Part shown: in pieces, positions 23,901 to 28,987 of the stretch | Position numbering within the stretch: the stretch's first letter is position 1 | Layout: every line of letters begins with the position of its first letter | Source: Anaeromassilibacillus stercoravium | GTDB lineage: Bacteria; Bacillota; Clostridia; Oscillospirales; Acutalibacteraceae | Length of the DNA stretch: 28,987 nucleotides | Assembly: GCA_019118845.1 (NCBI GenBank) | Contig: DWYE01000034.1 | Coordinates: forward strand, 1 to 28,987 | Direction: 5' to 3' | Notes under the pieces: generated by a model | Told to the model about the DNA's origin: nothing | Database searches by the model: none | What the model saw: only the letters and a program-made list of their open reading frames with translations | Translations under genes and position numbers: made by a program

Positions 23901-24901
23901 ACCGCGTTCCTCCTTTCCTTCAAAAATAAGACGGCTGCCACCAGCCCAAGCGATACAACGCAGACAGCCGAATAGTGTATCATTGAGTTTTCAACAAACA
24001 GCTTAGTTGTGCCGGTGATTTTGGCGGCTCCGCGCACAAGAACGATCACAGCCGGATGAATCAGATAGAACAGGGTGGAACCACCGCGCACCCAACGGGG
24101 CGCTTGTCCGAGTACCCGCAGCAACATTTGGAACAGAAAATACAGGACTGGCAACAGAAAAAGATACATGCTGTTGTGCCGTTGCAGGTGCAGAAGATCG
24201 GTCAAATACCCTTCGATCAGCAAGAAAACGACAGAGATCGGAAGCCCCCACCGGCAAGCGGTTTTGGAACAGCGGTTTCTGGGATTGGCAATGGCCATGC
24301 CGAGCAATAGATAGATGGGTGCGAAAAAAATACCGTTGCGCGTATAATTGCTGATGGAGAAGATGCCGTCATAACACGCTTTAAGTGCGGGAATCTGCTG
24401 GATTAGCCCATAATAGCTGTCACCGGCAAGGCCAATCAGATAAGCAATCCCTGCGTAGATCCACGCAGCCCGCATGGACCGCTTGGCGAGGATCGCCACA
24501 AGGAGGCACCCGAGGATTGCCGCCGGAAAGTACCACAGATGGTAAAACGTCCCATCAAATAGAAGGGCTTTAAAAAATTCCAGTACGTTTTTGGGTAGGT
24601 TTCCTGCATACCAATTGATCGGGAAATAGAAGAGGGTGGCAGCCAGATAGAGCAGCGTGTTTTGTCTTAAGAATCGGACGAGGCGGCGCTTGTCCCGAAA
24701 TCCGCTCTTCGCATACGGCGCCAATACAAAGAAGCCGGTTGTCATCAGGAAAAAGGGAACCGCTATACGGCCGAGACAGTAGGTGAACAGGACGTCCCCC
24801 ACGCGGTTCCAAGTCGAAAAGGGGGCGATGTGGATTGCCGCAACCATCAGGGCGGCGGGAATCCGGAACAGGTCCACACCTGCGTAATTTTTAGTCTTCA
24901 T
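23867..24901 (-). CDS. vanT: VanT-type membrane domain (acyltransferase-3-like), separate from racemase
   Basis: A 344 aa integral membrane protein with about ten hydrophobic helices, beginning MKTKNYAGVDLFRIPAALMV and containing RIAVPFFLMTTGFFV, as in the N-terminal half of VanT and acyltransferase-3 proteins. In known VanT this half is fused to the serine racemase and thought to take up or present L-Ser. Here it ends 34 bases inside the racemase gene; the two products add up to 718 aa, close to a fused VanT. The start overlaps the vanXY end by 11 bases, with GGAGAAG upstream. The last helix near 310-330 leads directly into the overlap, so no membrane part seems missing. Confidence 0.83.
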   Translation of the reverse strand: MKTKNYAGVDLFRIPAALMVAAIHIAPFSTWNRVGDVLFTYCLGRIAVPFFLMTTGFFVLAPYAKSGFRDKRRLVRFLRQNTLLYLAATLFYFPINWYAGNLPKNVLEFFKALLFDGTFYHLWYFPAAILGCLLVAILAKRSMRAAWIYAGIAYLIGLAGDSYYGLIQQIPALKACYDGIFSISNYTRNGIFFAPIYLLLGMAIANPRNRCSKTACRWGLPISVVFLLIEGYLTDLLHLQRHNSMYLFLLPVLYFLFQMLLRVLGQAPRWVRGGSTLFYLIHPAVIVLVRGAAKITGTTKLFVENSMIHYSAVCVVSLGLVAAVLFLKERRNAVCAKKVGPGSS

Positions 24902-25661
24902 GGGGACTTCTCCAAAGGGTCAGAACGATGCCGCCCGCGTTGGTGCCGGAGAGGGAATAGGACATCGAATCCGGGATTTCCACCGTTGTTTCTATCGGCT
25001 TTTCCATGGGAACATAGAACAGTTCAAAATGAATCCCGTTAAAGCGATAGGAAAACGGATGACCGGGAGCGGTAGCGTTTTTCAAAAAGGAAAGATACTC
25101 TTCCAGAACCCAATGCTTCTGTGCGATCACGATTGAATGGGGAACACCGACGAAGCGGAAGTGCCATGGCTCCGCCGCGATGCCTGTCAAGGATTCCTTG
25201 CCGCTGAGATACCGTTCTATAAATCCAAACTGCGGAGCCAGTTGCCGGAACTTTTGGAAGATGCCTGTGTGCGGAAAGTCCGGACAGATAAAATCAATCC
25301 GGGCACTTTGTGCCGCCAGATCAATGGCGAGCCCGGTCTGATGTTCACTGTGTCCGGGGAGGGCGACATACTTCTGGGTGAATGCCAGCCCCTCCTTTGC
25401 CTGCGTATCCCGCCAGATTTCCTCCTGTTCTTCCTGGGTGCGGAAACCGCTGACAGCGGCCACCTGTTTCCAACCGTCGAGGGTGGCGATTAGACGTTGC
25501 AGAGACTGTGCGGCATGGGACTGCAAAAGAATGTCCGGTTGATCGGGAAGCGCTGGGGTCATCTCCGGGAGCACTGGAAATGGGGGCAGGGGATGTCCGG
25601 GAGCAACCAGAAGAAGGTCGCCGTGAGAAATATTCTCCTGCCTGAGAAGAACCGGTTTCAT
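24891..25661 (-). CDS. vanXY: VanXY-type D,D-dipeptidase/D,D-carboxypeptidase
   Basis: A 256 aa peptidase of the M15B (VanX/VanY) family. The zinc motif SEHQTGLAID supplies His107 and Asp114, EPWH supplies the catalytic Glu164 and ligand His167, and SGFRT contributes Arg74. VanXY enzymes remove D-Ala-D-Ala dipeptides and terminal D-Ala from precursors so that only D-Ala-D-Ser ends remain. No signal peptide or membrane helix is seen, so it should be cytoplasmic like VanXY rather than membrane-bound like VanY. The C-terminal 55-60 residues go beyond the peptidase core. Its ATG overlaps the vanG stop (ATGA). Strict dipeptidase versus dual activity needs assay. Confidence 0.86.
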   Translation of the reverse strand: MKPVLLRQENISHGDLLLVAPGHPLPPFPVLPEMTPALPDQPDILLQSHAAQSLQRLIATLDGWKQVAAVSGFRTQEEQEEIWRDTQAKEGLAFTQKYVALPGHSEHQTGLAIDLAAQSARIDFICPDFPHTGIFQKFRQLAPQFGFIERYLSGKESLTGIAAEPWHFRFVGVPHSIVIAQKHWVLEEYLSFLKNATAPGHPFSYRFNGIHFELFYVPMEKPIETTVEIPDSMSYSLSGTNAGGIVLTLWRSPHED

Positions 25662-26809
25662 ATGGATACCCCCGTTTCCAATAGACGTTGGATGATCTCT
25701 GTGAAGGAGAGGCCGATTTCTTTCAGCATATTGGGATAGCGGCTGTGGGAGGTAAATCCGGGAATGGTGTTGACCTCATTGAAGTAAATGCGGCCCTCCG
25801 GCGTCAAGAACAAGTCCACCCTGGCGAATCCATTGCATCCCAAAATGCGGAAAATCTTTTTGGCGACCGACTGAATCTCTTCTGTCTTATGGTCCGATAT
25901 GCGGGCGGGAATATGGATTTTTGCGTGTTTTAACGTGTATTTTTCCGTATAGTTGAAGAAGCCGCCGGAAAGCTCAATTTCATCCACAGCGCCGACGGTT
26001 AGATGGTCCGTCCCCAGGATGGCGCATCCCACTTCAAACCCCGGGATGGTTTCTTCTAGGAGGACCGCCGAATCGTGCAAAAATGCATGTTCGATGGCGG
26101 GAAACAGTTCCTCAACGGCGTGTACTTTGGTGATGCCAAAGGAGGAGCCCGATCGGACGGGTTTTACAAACAGGGGATAGCCCAGCGTTTCTGCGGCTTG
26201 TTGAAGCGATTCCCTGTTGAACGGGGGCCGGACCCAAAAGGACAGGGGAACGGCGATCCCTTCCGCCGCCACCAGGCGATGGGCCATTTCCTTATTCATA
26301 CATACAGCGGAACTCAAGAGATCGCATCCGACGACCGGGATACCGGCCAATTCCAAAAGCCCCTGTACGGTTCCGTCCTCTCCGTTTTTCCCGTGGAGGA
26401 TGGGGAGCGCTGCGTCCAAAGAAACCGTCTGTAGAATGCCGTTGTCCATATAATGAAATCCGTGGATGGACTGATCTGTGGAGGGAAAGATCGGGATGCA
26501 GAAGTCCTCCGAAAACCAGCTATCGTTTAGAATGCGCTCTGGGTCCCCGCGGTACCAAAACCATTGGCCGGTATGCGGATGAAGGCCGATCCATATGCAT
26601 GCATAAGCAGACGAATCTATATGGGTAATCACGGAATAGGCGGATTGTAGAGAAACACTATATTCTGTGGAACAGCCGCCAAACAAAATGGCCAGTTTCT
26701 TTCTGCGCTCCGAACACTCCAGAGGTGTTTGACTGGTGTGCAGGTGTTGAGACAAATTTGTGAGATCATCGGGGGATGGAGCGACCGTTGTCCGATGAAA
26801 GGTGTTCAT
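25658..26809 (-). CDS. vanG: D-alanine--D-serine ligase, VanG/VanC type
   Basis: A 383 aa ATP-grasp ligase of the Ddl family. N-terminal GGCSTEYSVSLQSA (44-57) resembles VanC/VanE/VanG ligases. The omega-loop EKYTLKHAKIHIPARI (289-304) carries the EKY pattern expected for amino-acid (D-Ala or D-Ser) acceptors, unlike the D-lactate VanA/B type. FNEVNTIPGFTSHS (343-356) is the metal-binding end. The vanXY and vanT genes downstream decide for D-Ser. A longer frame starts at 26866, but ATG 26809 has AAAGGAGG eight bases ahead. About 35 residues precede the core, more than usual. D-Ala-D-Ser precursors give low-level vancomycin resistance in known systems. Confidence 0.88.
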   Translation of the reverse strand: MNTFHRTTVAPSPDDLTNLSQHLHTSQTPLECSERRKKLAILFGGCSTEYSVSLQSAYSVITHIDSSAYACIWIGLHPHTGQWFWYRGDPERILNDSWFSEDFCIPIFPSTDQSIHGFHYMDNGILQTVSLDAALPILHGKNGEDGTVQGLLELAGIPVVGCDLLSSAVCMNKEMAHRLVAAEGIAVPLSFWVRPPFNRESLQQAAETLGYPLFVKPVRSGSSFGITKVHAVEELFPAIEHAFLHDSAVLLEETIPGFEVGCAILGTDHLTVGAVDEIELSGGFFNYTEKYTLKHAKIHIPARISDHKTEEIQSVAKKIFRILGCNGFARVDLFLTPEGRIYFNEVNTIPGFTSHSRYPNMLKEIGLSFTEIIQRLLETGVSI

Positions 26810-26902
26810 TTGTAAAGCCTCCTTTGGGAAAGACAACAGAGAAGCGTGCCGTTCCCCTGTGTCCAATCGTACAGAAATACATATTTTAAACAGAAACGAA
26901 AA

Positions 26903-26952
26903 AGATCGCCCCTGTTCGGTCTTTATTCTACCGAACAGGGGCGATCTTTCCT
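26903..26952 (-). terminator. Terminator between the GNAT gene and vanG
   Basis: In the minus-strand direction a perfect stem of about 19 base pairs (CCGAACAGGGGCGATC core) is followed by a TTTTT tail. It ends the metA-GNAT unit and stands about 95 bases before the vanG start. The gap 26818-26902 has only AT-rich bases and no promoter I can defend. Confidence 0.88.
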
Positions 26953-27013
26953 TTAAGATTCACTTGTCGACTTCTTAAGAAACCAAGAAGGACTTATTAA
27001 GATTTTCTGAAGG

Positions 27014-27544
27014 TTATAAATAGAGGTTCATCCATTTTGCATCTACAAAACGGCCGTCCTCTAAATGGAAAAAGCGGGGATAACACCCGACCTCTTGAAA
27101 GCCATAGCGCTGATACAAACGGATTGCACGCACATTTTCGGCATTGACCGTCAGGCCGATCACTTGAATTTGTTTGGAATTCCGGGCAAATTGCAAGAGC
27201 TGCTCCATCAATGCCTGGGCGATTCCCGTCCCCCAGTAGGACTTCCTCGCCGAGATGGACAGTTCACTCGTATGGCAGAGGCGCGGCGCTTCCGCTACGG
27301 TGAGATTCCCCATGGCGGCCAGCTGTCCATGCACATATACGACCAGCAAGATGCGGTTGGAGGATTGAAAACTTTTGATGTAGGCTTCCTCCTCGGCGAC
27401 AGACATGGAAAATGCGTCTTTACCGAAGGTTAAAAAGTCGCTCTCTCCTCCGATACAACGGAGATAGTCGATCATATCTTCCGCATCGGAAGGAACCGCT
27501 TCCCGCAATTCGGCGGGTCTGCCATCCTTTAGAGAAAAGATCAT
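27014..27544 (-). CDS. GNAT family N-acetyltransferase
   Basis: A 176 aa Gcn5-related acetyltransferase. The acetyl-CoA pyrophosphate-binding motif is RKSYWGTGIAQALM near 103-116, and motif B is LTVNAENVRAIRLYQRYGFQEVG near 133-155, of which AIRLYQRYGF is the core. It begins with RPAELREAVPSDAEDM, as in many family members. The target cannot be told; relatives acetylate small amines, antibiotics or ribosomal protein termini. It starts three bases after the metA stop and is therefore cotranscribed with metA. Confidence 0.82.
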   Translation of the reverse strand: MIFSLKDGRPAELREAVPSDAEDMIDYLRCIGGESDFLTFGKDAFSMSVAEEEAYIKSFQSSNRILLVVYVHGQLAAMGNLTVAEAPRLCHTSELSISARKSYWGTGIAQALMEQLLQFARNSKQIQVIGLTVNAENVRAIRLYQRYGFQEVGCYPRFFHLEDGRFVDAKWMNLYL

Positions 27545-27547
27545 CCT

Positions 27548-28471
27548 TTATACCTCTCGCAAATCCTTTAAGTCATAAGGGGTCTGCTGATAAACATAGT
27601 AGTTCAGCCAATTGGCAAAGAGCAGATGCGCATGGCTGCGCCAAGTAAAACGCGGCTGCAAGCTGGGATCGTCATTCGGAAAGTAGTTTTCCGGAATGTG
27701 TGGCTTTAATCCTTTGCGCACATCGCGGAAATATTCGTTGGCCAGGGTGTCGCGATCGTATTCGCCGTGCCCGGTGACAAAAAATTGGCGCCCGTCCTTT
27801 TTGGCCACCAGATGGACACCGGCCGCGCTGGAGGTGGACAGGATCATCAGTTCATCGTGCTGTTTGATGTCGTCCCGACGAATTTCCGTATTTCGGGAAT
27901 GCGGGACATAAAAGCTGTCGTCGAACCCACGAACCAATGGATGGTGTGGGTCCAACACACGGTGCAGATAAACGCCGCTCAATTTTTGCGGCAATTGATA
28001 TTTGGGGATTCCGTAGTGATAGTAAAGCCCGGCCTGCGCGCCCCAACAGATATGTAGGGTGGAGTAGACGTTCTTCCGGCTCCAATCCATAATCTCACAG
28101 AGCTCCGGCCAGTAGTCCACCTCTTCGAACGGCATGTTTTCAACGGGTGCTCCTGTGATAATCATGCCGTCGAATTTCTCGTTTTTCAAATCCTTAAAGG
28201 TTTTATAAAAGGTATTGAGATGGGAAGCAGAGGTGTTTTTCGAAACATGGGAGGCCATCTGCATCAATTCGACATCAACCTGTAACGGCGTGTTGCTCAA
28301 AACGCGCAGCAATTGCGTTTCGGTTACGGGTTTGATCGGCATCAAGTTGAGAATGACAATCTTGAGTGGACGGATATCCTGCATATTGGCGCGTTCATGC
28401 GTCATGACAAAGATGTTTTCTCCCTCTAATACTTTAATAGCGGGCAATTCCGCTTGTATTTTAATAGGCAT
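27548..28471 (-). CDS. metA: Homoserine O-acetyltransferase, MetA type
   Basis: A 307 aa MetA-family enzyme, the usual length. The catalytic residues match: Cys142 in HICWGAQA, His235 and Glu237 in TGHGEYD. Residue 111 is Glu (GAPVE), where E. coli succinyl-CoA enzymes have Gly; known Bacillus and Thermotoga MetA with Glu111 use acetyl-CoA. So it should make O-acetyl-L-homoserine, the first committed step of methionine synthesis. A longer frame to 28903 exists but would cross the promoter region. ATG 28471 gives the standard N-terminus (MPIKIQAELPA). The ribosome site is weak. The 60-base leader is too short for a SAM riboswitch. Confidence 0.95.
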   Translation of the reverse strand: MPIKIQAELPAIKVLEGENIFVMTHERANMQDIRPLKIVILNLMPIKPVTETQLLRVLSNTPLQVDVELMQMASHVSKNTSASHLNTFYKTFKDLKNEKFDGMIITGAPVENMPFEEVDYWPELCEIMDWSRKNVYSTLHICWGAQAGLYYHYGIPKYQLPQKLSGVYLHRVLDPHHPLVRGFDDSFYVPHSRNTEIRRDDIKQHDELMILSTSSAAGVHLVAKKDGRQFFVTGHGEYDRDTLANEYFRDVRKGLKPHIPENYFPNDDPSLQPRFTWRSHAHLLFANWLNYYVYQQTPYDLKDLREV

Positions 28472-28531
28472 ATTATTTCGCTCGATTCTTTTTAGATTTT
28501 GGGGTATAATCGAAAGGTAAATAGGACATAT

Positions 28532-28543
28532 TACTTTTAAGTA
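28532..28543. promoter_or_regulatory. Inverted repeat TACTTTTAAGTA over the metA -10/start
   Basis: TACTT and AAGTA flank TT and overlap the metA -10 box. It could be a repressor site, but it is short and AT-rich, so the evidence is modest. Confidence 0.35.
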
Positions 28544-28568
28544 TACCAAATTGACAGGAAAACCGCAA
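28540..28568 (-). promoter_or_regulatory. Promoter of metA
   Basis: On the minus strand, TTGCGG (28568-28563) and TATACT (28545-28540) are separated by 17 bases; transcription should begin near 28533. Confidence 0.65.
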
Positions 28569-28590
28569 TATAATTGGTAGAAAGGGACAG

Positions 28591-28644
28591 ACATAAAATA
28601 AATGTAAAAAAAGCGTTGACATTGGGGAACGAGTGTGATATTAT
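28591..28644 (+). promoter_or_regulatory. rRNA operon promoter P1 with A-rich upstream element
   Basis: A perfect TTGACA (28616-28621), 17 bases, then TATTAT (28639-28644) with a TG one base before the -10. Bases 28591-28613 just upstream are A-rich, like an UP element. Confidence 0.85.
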
Positions 28645-28676
28645 AGTGAAGCCGTCGAGAGAGACAGAAAAAATGC

Positions 28677-28705
28677 TTGACACCATAAAGCGAATGTGAT
28701 ATGAT
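28677..28705 (+). promoter_or_regulatory. rRNA operon promoter P2
   Basis: A perfect TTGACA (28677-28682), 17 bases, then TATGAT (28700-28705), again with TG before the -10. It lies exactly 61 bases downstream of P1 and has the same layout. Confidence 0.85.
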
Positions 28706-28711
28706 GTTAAA

Positions 28712-28947
28712 CATCACCTCTGAACTTGATCGAAGAGGCGAAGGACCTTGAAAATTAAACAACGTTACGAAATGAAGGACCCGTAATGACTTTGAGAGAG
28801 ACGGGAACATCCGAAAGGATGTGAACGGAACTTTCGGACGAATTGAGAATCCAGACTCAACAAACTGGAATACACGTTGGTGTATCGAGATAGAGCTTTT
28901 CAAAAACTCTAAAGATTTAAACGCTTCTCTGGGGCGATTAAATACAA
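28712..28947 (+). other. 16S rRNA leader with boxA-like site and hairpins
   Basis: The untranslated leader has no gene. CCTTGAAAATTAAAC (28746-28760) resembles the boxA antitermination region of Firmicute rRNA operons. ACATCC-GAAA-GGATGT (28807-28822) is a six-base-pair stem with a GNRA tetraloop. TCCGAAAG (28810-28817) can instead pair with CTTTCGGA (28831-28838). These parts probably help antitermination and 16S processing. Confidence 0.55.
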
Positions 28948-28987
28948 TTTTTAGAGAGTTTGATCCTGGCTCAGGACGAACGCTGGC
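28948..28987 (+). rRNA. rrs: 16S ribosomal RNA, 5' end only
   Basis: AGAGTTTGATCCTGGCTCAG (28955-28974) is the universal bacterial 16S start (E. coli positions 8-27), followed by GACGAACGCTGGC. The mature end is placed about seven bases upstream by alignment to E. coli. The window stops after 40 bases, too few to name the species. Confidence 0.98.

Noticed and set aside
26818..26902. Promoter for vanG in the AT-rich gap
   Set aside because: TTTAAAATATG and TACGAT occur on the minus strand but no -35/-10 pair with acceptable spacing could be found.
28551..28574. Plus-strand TTGACA and TATAAT near 28551-28574
   Set aside because: The spacing is only 12 bases, too short for a working promoter; P1 and P2 downstream are correctly spaced.
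28472..28903. 144-residue N-terminal extension of metA
   Set aside because: It would run through the metA promoter and the rRNA promoters on the opposite strand, and MetA proteins normally begin MPI.
1..28987. CRISPR arrays, tRNAs, insertion sequences and prophage genes
   Set aside because: I looked for regular repeats, transposase or integrase motifs and tRNA-like cloverleafs and saw none.

Overview
The window looks like a chromosomal segment of an anaerobic, endospore-forming Firmicute, most likely class Clostridia (an Oscillospirales/Ruminococcaceae-type organism is my guess). The reasons are a complete spoIIAA-spoIIAB-sigF operon, a PerR-type regulator next to a reverse rubrerythrin, strong AGGAGG ribosome binding sites with frequent TTG/GTG starts, Bacillus-like Pho boxes, a vanG-type D-Ala-D-Ser cluster, and an acetyl-CoA-type MetA (Glu111). 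No insertion sequence, CRISPR array, tRNA or prophage gene was seen. The window ends about 40 bases into a 16S rRNA gene.

Layout. (1) 1-6907: a surface-sugar locus. wbpD, wbpE and wbpA, then an internal terminator, then wbpB, wbpI and a family 4 glycosyltransferase. The five enzymes together equal the known route from UDP-GlcNAc to UDP-2,3-diacetamido-2,3-dideoxy-D-mannuronic acid, and the glycosyltransferase probably uses that sugar or a related one. (2) 7000-8155: a peroxide-defence pair, perR then reverse rubrerythrin, with a strong promoter and a Fur/PerR-like palindrome at the start of transcription. (3) 8203-11250: two translationally linked flavoproteins (HI0933/BaiN-like and COG2509-like). 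(4) 11265-14274: a nitroreductase with two copies of a GTAACCA-centred motif around its promoter, a divergent membrane-anchored NodB polysaccharide deacetylase, and a convergent DUF3810 membrane metallopeptidase-like protein. (5) 14390-16195: a Na/phosphate cotransporter with a PhoU-like tail, preceded by three perfectly spaced PhoP half-sites. (6) 16229-21125: a LURP-one-like orphan, valS and folC. (7) 21258-22758: the sporulation operon for sigma-F, whose sigF lacks the usual N-terminal region. (8) 22776-26826, minus strand: vanG, vanXY and a vanT split into two overlapping reading frames (membrane part and racemase part). (9) 26903-28568, minus strand: metA and a GNAT acetyltransferase. (10) 28591-28987: A-rich upstream element, tandem rRNA promoters, a structured leader and the 5' end of 16S rRNA.

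The most notable items are the split vanT within a vanG operon that has no vanRS beside it; the Pho-box array before the phosphate transporter; the paired operator-like motifs around the nitroreductase promoter; and the complete diacetamido-mannuronate pathway in a Gram-positive spore former. Most gene identities rest on clear motifs. Promoter and operator calls were read by eye and not tested.
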